In this document: piece after piece, positions 1 through 9,882 of the stretch
Layout: each line of letters starts with the position of its first letter
Numbering within the stretch: the first letter of the stretch is position 1
From: Basidiobolus heterosporus B8920
Lineage: Eukaryota; Basidiobolomycota; Basidiobolomycetes; Basidiobolales; Basidiobolaceae
Assembly (NCBI GenBank): GCA_000697455.1
Contig: JNET01033854.1
Coordinates: forward strand, 1 to 23,485
DNA length: 23,485 bases
Reading direction: 5' to 3'
Made by a program: the position numbers and the translations under genes
The notes under the pieces: model-generated
The model's input: only the letters and a program-made list of their open reading frames with translations
Told to the model about the DNA's origin: nothing
Databases searched by the model: none

Positions 1-1
1 A

Positions 2-394
2 CATCCCGATAAACATGGGAAAAAATGGAATCATTCAAAAACAACCAAGACCAATATTTCTGAACATAAACCATCAAACACCAGTGCACCAAACGAGCTT
101 CCAAAAAACTCCACCGCTAGCATACAGTACACTTCTGGCACTTCTTTCACTTCTACCACAGGGACTATCAGTGTGGCTAGCACATCTTCTGCGAGCTCAC
201 CTACTCCCCCCTCGGTACTACCGCTTGCCTCTTCTATTTCTTCAAAGTTCCTTTCAAATAAAGTCGCCACGTCACTAAAGCCAACCAAAACCGGTACACA
301 AAATACAAACGGAGGAGGCCTCTCTACCGAGTCATCCCTATTAACGATCGTAGTCCCGTGGGTGATAAGCGTGGTCGTGCAAGTTATCTTTTAA
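2..394 (+). CDS. 3' end of a Ser/Thr-rich, probably GPI-anchored surface protein (partial)
   Basis: The frame starting at base 2 is open from the window edge to a TAA at 392-394, about 130 residues, so this looks like the last part of a larger gene. It is rich in Ser, Thr, Asn and Lys, with runs such as TSGTSFTSTTGT and STSSASSPTPPS. It then reaches a small-residue stretch (NTNGGG) and ends in a hydrophobic tail, LLTIVVPWVISVVVQVIF, directly before the stop. A Ser/Thr-rich stalk, a small-residue omega-like site and a C-terminal hydrophobic tail are the layout of fungal GPI-anchored wall or membrane proteins. The catalytic or binding part lies outside the window, so the function is unknown. 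An ordinary single-pass membrane protein is possible but less likely, because no cytoplasmic tail follows the hydrophobic run. The opposite strand is also open over part of this region, but its product has no recognisable features. Confidence 0.55.
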   Translation, partial: HPDKHGKKWNHSKTTKTNISEHKPSNTSAPNELPKNSTASIQYTSGTSFTSTTGTISVASTSSASSPTPPSVLPLASSISSKFLSNKVATSLKPTKTGTQNTNGGGLSTESSLLTIVVPWVISVVVQVIF

Positions 395-753
395 TACTTT
401 GACTCATAAACATTCTTGTTAAACCCACCTCAAGCCTATAAAAATCCAAAGTACCAGCTTGTCCTTCTCAAGCCAATAGCTACCCCTAACCGGTACTCTA
501 TGAGATGATTGTTGAGAAACCTAGCCTATAGCTAACTGGTAAAATCATTCCAATTAATTTGAAAGTAGTAACCTTCCTTCGAATTTTAGTACACCATTTA
601 TTTTTGAGTTTTTCTAACCCTAAGATTATCACATTAACAACATTCTCAAACAAATAACGTGCAATGACCCCAACAAAATATCTATTTATGCATAAAATTC
701 GTTTATTTATTAATACAATGTGAGGTGTCGGGAGTTTTAAAGCAATGGATTAT
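395..753. other. Intergenic, convergent 3' ends
   Basis: This AT-rich stretch lies between the stop of the GPI-type gene and the stop of RPC2, which converge. It should hold both 3' UTRs and polyadenylation sites. I see no gene, tRNA or convincing repeat in it. Confidence 0.5.
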
Positions 754-3700
754 CTAACAATCCTCTAATATTAACTTGGGCAAAATATTCATGCTTTGCA
801 ATTCTTGGAATAGCAATTTAGCTGCGTAAGGAATGGTCATTTTAACCATTCGTTTGCTGGACTTACAATATTGACACCAGCCACTATAGCCTAAGAGGCC
901 ACATTCCTCACAAACATGGACTTCAAAGGCGTCCGAAGAGATCATCAAACGTTCGAGAAGCAACATACTGGCGCCATATCCGATAAGGCAATCACGTTCC
1001 ATCTCACCAAGACGAAGACCACCATCACGGGAACGACCTTCGGTGGGTTGACGAGTTAAAACGGCGCGAGGTCCACGAGCACGAGCGTGCATCTTATCCA
1101 TTACCATGTGCTTGAGTTTCTGGTAATAAACAGGTCCAAAGAAGATGTAGGCAGATAATGGCTCGCCAGTGATACCCGAGGTGACATAGTCCTTACCGGA
1201 ATAACTGAATCCATTTTCAATGAGGATCTGACTCATGTCTTCTACTTTACTTCCACCAAACGCGGTTCCGTATTGGAATTCACCTTTGAGAACACCTGCC
1301 TTACCAGCAAGTAGTTCTATCATCTTACCCACAGTCATACGAGACGGGAAACCGTGAGGGTTCATGATGATATCGGGGCAAATTCCTTGATCTGTGAATG
1401 GCATGTCTTCCTGGTTGACAATAATACCGCACACACCTTTCTGACCGTGACGAGAACTGAACTTATCTCCAAGCTCTGGACGACGAGTCTGTCGAATGAG
1501 AACCTTGATAAGGGTTTGGTCATTTTCACTTGTGGTGAGAAGTACTTTGTCGATGTAACCAGGAGCCGGGGATTTGTAAGTCATAGGGGTTGCTTTGAAT
1601 CCACCGTCGTTAGCACCGACATTGGTGCCGACTCCAACATCCATACTGGTGTTAACTGGGGATTGCTTGTTGATGTAGACCTGTCCGGGGTTCACTCGTT
1701 CACCAACACCACAGATGCCATCCGCTTCCAGAATGTCGAACTTCTCTGGTACATATCCTTCGGCATCCACCGGAGGATCTGCCAAACGATCGTATGTTCC
1801 ATTGGCGTATTTACGAACCATAGTGGCATACTTGCGCATAACCTGACATCTTCCGAAACCGCGATCCAAAGAGGCTTTGTTCAAAACCAAGGCATCCTCG
1901 ATATCGTAACCAGAATAAGACATGACAGCAACCGTGGCGTTTTGGCCAGCGGGTAGCTTATCGTAACCAATGAGCTCAATTGTCTTGGTCTTGACAAGAG
2001 GTTGCTGAGGATACACCATAAGGTAGAGTAAAGTATCGATTCTATTCAACTGATTGTAACCAATCACACCAATAGCTTGCTTGCCCATAGCACATTGGTA
2101 AGTGTTACGGGGACTTTGGTTGTGATGTGGGTAGGGAATCAGGCCAGCAACTGCGCCCAGAATAGTGAACGGCTCGATTTCCACGTGGGTGGTTTCTGGG
2201 ATCGTCTCATTCTCGTAAAGAGCAATGTTGGAATCGTTCTCTTCGTTGACATCCAAGTACTCTACAAGACCCATGCGAAGGAAATCATCGAATGCCAATT
2301 TCCCGGCAACAAGTTCTTGGATGTGAATATCCTTGACCCGACTCTTCTGATTCTCGACAATGATGAGTGGTCGGCAAATTCTTCCACCATCAGAGGCGAT
2401 GTTGACGGTCTGTTGATGCTTGTTGATGTAGATACTGACAAACTCGGAAACCCGGCCAGCTCGACGAAGACGTCTGAAGTCTCCAACAAATTTGTTGGGT
2501 TGACGGGTGACGCCGAGAATGACACCATTGAGAAACACGAGATGGGTATTGGACGAGTATAGCTCAGCTCCAGAGAGCAGGTTGACATCTTCGACTCCTA
2601 AGATATACGCAAGGCGAGCAATTGGCTCGTCTTCGTCATCGGTCGTGATATGTGTCATCAGGGCTAGATTCTTAACCAGACCACAGGCTTCACCTTCGGG
2701 GGTGTCTGACGGACAAAGCATACCCCACTGGGAAGGTTGCAGAGATCTGGGTCCACTGACTTTTCTTGTTTTCTCAAATTGAGAGGTGATTCTGGTCATC
2801 ATGCCAAGAGCACTGATATAACTGAGACGACTGAGCACTTGAGTGATTCCAGCTCTTTCCATCTTGAAACGCTTCAAAGTCCAGTTTCCGGTGGAAATGG
2901 CACGAACAAAGCCAGAAGTGATGTGATCACCGTGACACAAGAGCTGGTTGTAGACGTCAAATTCCTGAGTGCGGTTGGGTTTCTTCAAAACCTTATCGAT
3001 GTTGAGCTTAAGGTCGTGGTTGAACTTCTTGAACAGATCTTCGAAAAGCAATGAGAGAAGTTGACCAGCTAACTCCAATCTCTTGTTACCAACGTAATCA
3101 CGGTCATCAATTAGTCTTTCATTGTTCATGGCCATGATTGTACGGCGAATCATAGCAGCAATGTAGATACACTTGGGGCGGAAATTGAGGCCATCAACGG
3201 GAATGTGGGCCAGGATTACTGATGATAGGATCTCAAGCGCCTCCTCAGACTAAGAAAAGGTAAAAGAACTTGTTAATTGACTGGGCACTGATTACTGTGA
3301 TTAGAGAAACGTACCATAGGTCTTCGGATACTTGCAATCTTTCTGGTAACCTTCACTTTGCTACCAATATAGTCAAGAGCCTGTTGCTGGGTAAATATCT
3401 TGAGTCTCGCGCACTCTTCTAAACTAGGTGCAAACGCGTCCAGGAAAGCAGGATCACTACCTCCAACAAGTTGAGCAATTTCCTTGTCAGCTTGTAGACC
3501 CATGGCCTGAAGTGTTCGGGGTAAACGAATGATGAGTACAAGGGGATAGAAGAGCTACATTTGTGTTGCACCAACTAACCTTCATGGCAATGACCACAGG
3601 GAGATCCTCGTTAATAGAGTTATGGCGCAGATAAAGTTTTCCATTCTTGACGGTGACATAGGTCTTACTCTTTCTCTCGTGAGTAGAACTAGGTAGCAGA

Positions 3701-4575
3701 AATGATTAGTTATATCGATCAGAACGTGGCCAACGTGTTCTTGAGTTACCTTGTAACTGAAGCAACAACCATTCCTTTACGATCCACATCCACAATAATA
3801 CGATTCTTCGACAGCTGTTCTTGGACAAGGATCACCTTCTCTGTACCTTTGACAATGAAGTACCCTCCAGGATCCAATGGACATTCACACATTTTGGCGA
3901 GTTCAGCCTCGTTTTTACCACTCAGAACGCAGTGAGAACTACGCAACATAATAGGCATCCTTCCTATAGGAACTCCGCGGCGGCGCACAAGCTGTCTACC
4001 ACGAACGTACTCGACATCAACGTAAATATTAGCTGAGTAGGTAAGATCTCTAAGTCGACATTCATGAGGAGTGTACTCCAAATTAACAGCGTGGGGATCC
4101 GAGCGCTCAGGTTTACCAACACGAATCCCAGTGTATCTGTTGAATTAGTGTTAGACGTTAAGTGACAGGAAACCTTTTGATTGCTCTGAGAGAACTTACT
4201 TCAAGTAAAAGTTGGGATCAACGTCCGAAGTCACCTTCTCATTCGCCTTAAGAATCTTGTTTAAATCAACATTGATGAAATAGTTGAATGAATCAATATG
4301 CTGTTTGACAAGACCCTTGACTTTTAAGAAAGCGGGTAAAAGTTGCCATTTGTCCTATCAGGGGAGGAGTAGTGATCAGTATCGTAGGTAGTAAAATATA
4401 TCAAGGATCTGGGATAGAATACCTCAGCAGTAGGAATAGGGTCCCCAGTCTTTTTGCCGTTGTAACGAGTGTTATCTTGAAGAATGTCAACAACTTTCTC
4501 CAAACTCTCTTCTTGAGCAGGCTCTTTCTTTACTTTGGCTTTACCGTCTTCTTTTCTGATTTTCCCCCTAGTCAT
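754..4575 (-). CDS. RET1: DNA-directed RNA polymerase III subunit 2 (RPC2/RET1, human POLR3B)
   Basis: Second-largest core subunit of nuclear RNA polymerase III, which makes tRNA, 5S rRNA and U6. It forms the active site together with RPC1. Exons in transcript order: 4575-4423, 4354-4200, 4136-3750, 3688-3580, 3506-3315, 3249-754. They sum to 3492 nt, or 1163 aa, close to the yeast subunit. Visible motifs: [19 protein letters not shown] (from residue 52), the fork/protrusion block [12 protein letters not shown] near 511-522, the active-site motif [12 protein letters not shown] near 779-790, [13 protein letters not shown] near 925-937, and a C-terminal zinc ribbon [16 protein letters not shown] near 1112-1127. 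The sequence [20 protein letters not shown] is of Pol III type, not Pol I or II. All five introns lie in the first third, and the last 2496 nt are uninterrupted. The start at 4575 (ATG ACT AGG) is provisional: an ATG at 4637 is followed by a strong donor, GTAAGT. The gene is divergent from YIP1. Confidence 0.95.
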
Positions 4576-4950
4576 GCTTGTTGAGAGCAAGGACTGCCAG
4601 TGAATAACTGACTTACTTGGACAGAAGTTTTGGGCATATTTTTTTTTTCTTCTTTGGTTTGACTAATTGATGGTTTATCAACCGCTTTTCGGTTTGTGTA
4701 AATTTGATCCAAAATTAAACGATCACCTAAATTAACTATGTTTAATTGGTATAAACCCTGACATCAATTATTTTGATCGTATCTACCAATTGTACATTTT
4801 AATATTGATGATGCCAACTAGTATGAGGTAAAGGTGTGACTTGGATGCCAATTCATTCTATTACCTCCCTGGTTCATTCTTTGAGCTTCTTTCGAACAGT
4901 ATAGAGCCATTTCTTTTATTTTCTTTTTAGAATCCGGTCTTTTTTAGTTG
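4576..4950. promoter_or_regulatory. Divergent upstream region of RPC2 and YIP1
   Basis: About 375 bp separate the two start codons and must carry both promoters. There is a T run at 4637-4648 next to RPC2 and T-rich stretches just before the YIP1 ATG. A short reading frame, MPKTSVQ (4637-4617, minus strand), ending at a GTAAGT donor, lies in the RPC2 leader. It may be a 5' coding exon or an upstream ORF. I recognise no specific binding site. Confidence 0.45.
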
Positions 4951-5970
4951 ATGTCCCAACAACCAGCCCACTCCGTTTTATTTGACCAACAAGGCTTCTA
5001 TCCTTACGGGGAGGCTGCCGCCGGTAGTGAGAATATGGAGTTTTATCAAACAAGCTATCCCGATCCCTCGAGCTATCCTGCGGCCGGTTCTTCATACTAC
5101 CCTTCGGATGGAGCCAACTATCAATCCAATCGCATTCCATCTGGAGGGTTTTTATCCGCTTTTGGAACTGGTGGTTTTCCTGATGAACCACCTCTTTTAG
5201 AAGGTGGGTCTAAAGAGAAACTGGCGTAAAATATATTAGCTACCTGTTGCTAAAAAATTCACTTACCTTTTAAACTTAGAACTCGGGTTCAATTTCACGC
5301 AAATCAAAGACAAGGTAAACCTGCTCACAGGTACTTGAACGGTAACTTTCTTACTAAAACCACGTGGAAACCCTTTGCTTTAGACAGTTGTTGCTTTGAA
5401 TCCGTTCAAATCTGTAGATAGAAACATCATGGCTGATCCGGACCTCGCTGGCCCATTATTGTTTTGCTTTGCTTTTGGTTTCTTCCTTCGTCTGGTAATT
5501 TAACTTCGGAACAGCCTTTCCGTCGGCCTTTTACTAAGACCATTTCTATGATTCAAGTCAGGGAAAGCTCAGTTTGGTTATGTTTACGGTATAGCAGTTC
5601 TAGGTTGTATAGGAATTTATTTCATCCTAAACCTGATGAGTGAGCCGGGGATTGACGGGTATCGAACAGCCAGCGTCTTGGGTTATTGTCTTTTACCAAT
5701 TGTACTCTTAAGTGTTATATATTCGATTCTACCACTCTCGTAAGTATTTTGATAACTATTTCAACACCGTCATCCACTTACTCAGTTATTATTAGGGAAC
5801 CGATCGGTTTACTCTTGACCGCTATCTCCATTTGTTGGTGCACCTTCTCATCATCGTTAATGTTCGTCACTGTGTTATCAATGAAGCAGCAGAGGTGGTT
5901 GGTTGCTTACCCAGTTGGCCTACTGTACACTGCCTTTGCGCTCATGGCTGCATCTGCTGAAGGGAAATGA
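4951..5970 (+). CDS. YIP1: YIP1/YIPF5-like Golgi membrane protein
   Basis: Yip1-family proteins are multi-pass membrane proteins of the ER-Golgi boundary. They bind Ypt1/Rab GTPases and Yif1 and act in COPII vesicle formation. Exons: 4951-5203, 5280-5314, 5384-5494, 5558-5739, 5796-5970, giving 756 nt and 251 aa, close to human YIPF5. Residues 1-65 are a Gln/Tyr/Ser/Pro-rich cytosolic tail. Then come the family blocks [20 protein letters not shown] and [20 protein letters not shown], followed by about five hydrophobic spans, among them [65 protein letters not shown] and [14 protein letters not shown]. The ATG at 4951 starts the Gln-rich tail. A TTG just upstream is in frame but not needed. 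The introns are 76, 69, 63 and 56 bp, all GT-AG. The gene converges on the TFIIIC-type gene, leaving only 205 bp between the stops. Confidence 0.93.
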
Positions 5971-6175
5971 TTCGAGTTGGAATTTCTCTGCAAGTTATTT
6001 GAATCATGCCGAGTTGCAATCCTCTTTTCAATAAATCTCTCCTGTATCAACGATCATTTCTTTCCATGTCCTTGAATTTTATTGAGATCATTGGATTCTA
6101 TGAGAAAATACTAAGAATACATTCAAGTGTTTTCTAGAGCAACGAGCTCTCGCTACGCCTCTCTTTAGCTGAAGG
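5971..6175. other. Short convergent intergenic region
   Basis: These 205 bp between the stop codons of YIP1 and the TFIIIC90-like gene must hold both 3' UTRs. An AATAAA sits at 6030-6035 on the plus strand, a likely YIP1 polyadenylation signal about 60 bp after its stop. Nothing else was seen. Confidence 0.5.
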
Positions 6176-9100
6176 CTATGAAAAGCTGAGGGTGAATTTG
6201 TTTCCGCAATATATACATTTATCACATATTGATAGTATGGTCCAGACCAAACTTCCTTGGTTGATTGGCTTCTGTTGGGTGGATTTTGTAGCAAGATTGA
6301 GTGCCTTGATATTACATGCTGAGCAAGAGCGGATGTATGGAGTTGCAACTATTTGCAATGTCAATGAACACCTCTCTACACAACACGGCACAAAATTTGG
6401 TTATTCCGGTGTCTATCATGAAAGTATATCGACTAAATCTTACCCCAGACATGTCCGTTTGAGCATTTCACTTTTCTTAATGAATCAAATGGAAGATGTA
6501 ACAAGTTAAGGGTAATCAGATACATATGGTGAGTTTAAGAGAGTAGGTTAAAAAAGGATATCTTCGTTACATGCTGGACATTTCTCACGGAGTGTTGTAC
6601 CTTCCTCACTATCTGATATTCTGACTTGACCTAAAAATTCATAGATCTTTTGAATATTCAACGACATTGCCGTGTCCCCAGCGTAATTACGTAGCGCCCA
6701 GTCGCATGCCATGGATACGAAAAGCTGGTCCGAAGCTGACGAAGCAGGTTAAGAATGAAAGGTTAAATCAAACGCATCCTGGACCATATCAAACAAACCA
6801 TAGGAACCTACCAAGTATAACAAATTCATTAGATTGAATGTAATTCTTCATTAAAACTAGAATTTTTTCGAGATAACGTCGTTGGATGAATATGAAGCTC
6901 TCATTAACAATGTTTCTGAGATTGATATCTTCACTGCCAAAGGAAAGCGTCTGGCGATGTCGAGAGGTTAGTGCTTCAAATTTTCACATCAAGAGTCATT
7001 TCGCATTGTGTACCTGGGCAGTATTCGATATATTCCAAATGGTTCGATAAGAATTCAGTGTGGAATTGAAGTACAACTCTTTCTTCCATTGTGTCAAGAA
7101 AATGACCTCAGGGCAACTGGAATGAAAACAGTATGGCTATTTAAGATTTCAGCAGTAATCCTCAAGAAACATTAGTGTCTTACACTTCAGGTGTCACGTC
7201 GTTCAAAGGTTCTTCGTCATAACCGATATATTTCCTTAGCTTCATTAGTAACTCCGGATACATTTCATTTAGTACGGAGTTGTCATAGGTCATGAATTGA
7301 AATATATCCCAGTACAGATATTCGGGAGACGGGATTTCTTCAACTGTGCAAGACTTCGTCAGCGAATGATACTACGTTGGGGGAAAGAAATAGGCTACCT
7401 TTGTCCATGAAATTCCGATATCTACCCCAGAGTTGAAGAACAGAGTCTGCAAGCTCAACTTTATCTGAATCTACCGAAGGACAAAAGCACAGATAAGAGT
7501 TGTCGTATTGATCAGTCTTGTACTCCATGTCCATCGGGGATGACAAACTTTATGGTTTGATTACTCTTTTAGTAGCTCGCCAACACCAGCTTATGTGCTT
7601 TGAACTTACGTGTATGTGATGGCATAAAAATACCCATTCGCTGAAGCATCAGCCCCAAAGACTCTTGCTACCATGGATGAAGACTGAGAGGTATTTGTCT
7701 CTACATCTGGAAAAGACTTGTCTTCTTTACAGCTGTCATCTAGAGATGATGCTAAAAATTGACATTTCTCGGTGAATTTCTGAAGAACGACTCTAGATTT
7801 CTCTTCATTCTCAACAAGTGAGGAATCCTGATGAGTTAGGATCTGAATCTTCCCATCCATAGTAAAGACTGTAAGGTCTTGTTCCTCGACATCCCAGGAT
7901 AAACCTAAAATATGCGAGTGAGTGAGAGTGCCCGCTAAAGCCCTCGATAAGATTCAAACCTGAGATTGCCATGGCTGAAGGAATGTGGTAAACGCTCGGC
8001 AAATGTGGGGATGCATCGTCTTTTCTCAACCATTGACTAGGTGCTGCCCAAGTATACACGCTGCTGCCCTTGCAAATAACTAATTTGGCAGAATCGAAAG
8101 ACTATTCATTCTTAATCAGTCACCGTAGGCATACTCCAGTCATGAACAACCCTTACATGTATATTACTCCACTTCATAACAGTCACCAATCGATAATCGT
8201 TGGGGAGTAGTTCAGTCAAGAATTCAACTTCAACACCGTGTGCCATATCTTGGCTTGATGAATCCTTCGAGATTCGGATCATCCAGGATTTGACACGTCC
8301 ATCATTTCCTGAGGTAATCAGCACGCCGCTACCTATATAATAAGGGTTGCATATTAGATTCTGGGCGCCTGGTTGAAGATCTAGTAATTAGTGTACATTC
8401 ACTGGGGCTAATATTACTCCAACATGACCACAGGATGCCGTTAATCCATGTGTCGTGAGCTTTAAAGGATGTCAGGAATTGAGCCGAGTTTGTGTAGCTA
8501 GAAGTAGTTATAATCAGTTAGGGATTCATTGCTCTCATTGAATTCAGACAGAAAAAACCTCCAGAAGCTTATTGTCCCGGATTTGCTTCCCAATGCAAGG
8601 ATGGATACGCAAATAGTGCTAGATTGAAACGAGCAGCTTTTCGACCAAGAGATCGCTAGATAAGCAGTTGTGAGTGCGCGTGGTCCTGAACACGAATTGA
8701 ACACAACTACCTGTTGTCTCAACATCATTAGAGGTTGTTAAAAGCTCTGTTTGTTCTACGAGTGTTTGGGAAATATCCTCTATCTAAGTAAACGTAAGAT
8801 AACTCTCCTTACTACAGTTAGGCGTGCTACAACCACATTACCATAAACCACTCTGAGGTTGCGGGATTTCCTCTAGGTAAAAACAACGATACTGTGTAAT
8901 TCGTAGAGATTGCAGCCAGCACACACCTTATAAAAAATGAAAAATATAAGCATTGAGACGTATGCAAAAATAACGTGTATAGAAACGGTTCTTTTTTACC
9001 CTTTCAGTGTAGAACAGCTACTAGGTGACCAAGTAGCAGATCGGTAAGAACCAGGCATAACTGCAACAGGCTTCAAGTCATCCTCTATTACCAACAGAGA

Positions 9101-9473
9101 TTAGTCGACTAACTCTTGGGATAAAAAAGTAGGGGTATTAACCGAGATCGACGCCTCTTTTCAACTTCAGTTTATTTTCAGCATATTTTCCGGGTATTCC
9201 GGTACGAAGAACTTTACTTCTGTTGCTTAATGAGGCACCTCGAAACGTTGGAGTCTAAAAGATAGAGAACGCAAGGTAAATGGATGACGGCCAGTATTGA
9301 AGAAGTGAAGGTGCAATGCTACACCCTATATGTTAATAATGACTTCGAGGATTCTTTACCAGAATGTGAATAGCCGAGTTGGTTGTCACAGCAATCTGAT
9401 TATCTTCTGACCAATTTAAGGAATTGGGCTGGTTGGGCCGGGAATTGAATTCTATAATGTCGTCTATATGCAT
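6176..9473 (-). CDS. TFIIIC 90-kDa-type subunit (GTF3C4-like; WD40 plus zf-TFIIIC)
   Basis: Subunit of TFIIIC, the factor that recruits TFIIIB and Pol III to tRNA genes. Seventeen exons in transcript order: 9473-9360, 9254-9143, 9084-9000, 8926-8842, 8783-8711, 8655-8559, 8497-8397, 8332-8135, 8079-7960, 7904-7610, 7547-7399, 7343-7184, 7116-7014, 6950-6812, 6735-6562, 6497-6444, 6375-6176. They sum to 2259 nt, or 752 aa. The N-terminal half is a WD40-type propeller: LNWSEDNQIAVTT near residue 19, GCVLAAIST, ILALGSKSGTISFW, HDTWINGILW, SGNDGRVKSW. The C-terminus is the zf-TFIIIC zinc module: CPAC 663-666, C680-x3-H684, RC 688-689, C704 and C707, and CDKCIYCG from 737. The intron inside this module (6498-6561) is AT-AC and U12-like; the other fifteen are GT-AG. 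The donor at 8558 is weak; a donor at 8549 is an in-frame alternative. The family call rests on the propeller plus zinc module, from memory. Confidence 0.88.
6498..6561 (-). other. AT-AC U12-type (minor spliceosome) intron
   Basis: Read on the minus strand, this 64-bp intron begins ATATCCTTTTTT and ends CCCTTAACTTGTTAC. The U12 5' splice-site consensus is RTATCCTTT and the U12 branch consensus is TTCCTTAACTY. The donor is a perfect match and the branch region matches 9 of 11 positions. The branch A (6506) lies 8 nt before the terminal AC. Removing it joins GAA-G to AT-CTT in phase 1 and restores the zinc-finger path CPACNED-LPFDSLRKVKCSNG. Without splicing the frame stops at TAA six codons after CPAC. 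The only GT-AG alternative I found (6471-6570) keeps the frame but deletes the second Cys of CPAC. Confidence 0.85.
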
Positions 9474-9882
9474 TCTCTAACGCTAAAGGTGGAAATCAAG
9501 TAGGGGTAGAACACGTTGATTGACATTGATATCACTCGAATTTCTGGCAACAAAAAAATCTAGTTAATTTGACAGTCATGTATCTTGTTTGAATGCAAAT
9601 CCAAGTTTGATTACGCTCATACCTTCACTGGCTGATTATTGGAAACAACCATCTATCACGAACCGCACAAGTGCTTGATGTAGGTGGGCTTTCTCGGCTT
9701 CGAGTGAGAATCAATAATGAGTACTTGGTCAGGTAAGAAATCAGTTTCTATGTTCTTCCCTTGGAAGTCTTTATTAATATATAACATAGAGTGTGGACTA
9801 AGTATGGGTGGATTAATACGAAGTGGAATTAAAGTCAAAAATACAAGAGCTGTTAGGATGCCAAACGGTCTCCTTCGTGATA
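9474..9882. promoter_or_regulatory. Intergenic: HUT1 3' region and TFIIIC90-like promoter
   Basis: Both flanking genes are on the minus strand, so these 409 bp hold the HUT1 3' UTR and the promoter of the TFIIIC-type gene. Short open frames of about 60 codons exist on both strands (9656-9838 and 9717-9914). They overlap each other, lack features and look like chance. No RNA gene was seen. Confidence 0.45.

Noticed and set aside
1354-1956. Plus-strand open frame of 200 codons
   Set aside because: It is antisense to the best-conserved part of RPC2. Long antisense frames are common opposite conserved genes.
6192-6509. Plus-strand open frame of 105 codons
   Set aside because: It lies antisense to the zinc-finger exons of the TFIIIC90-like gene, which fit a known family with conserved cysteines. 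The plus-strand product has no features.
8080-8134. Apparent 22-nt micro-intron in TFIIIC90
   Set aside because: A normal 55-bp intron from GTATGC (8134) to TTAG (8080) joins HDW to IICKGSSVYTW in frame, so no micro-intron is needed.
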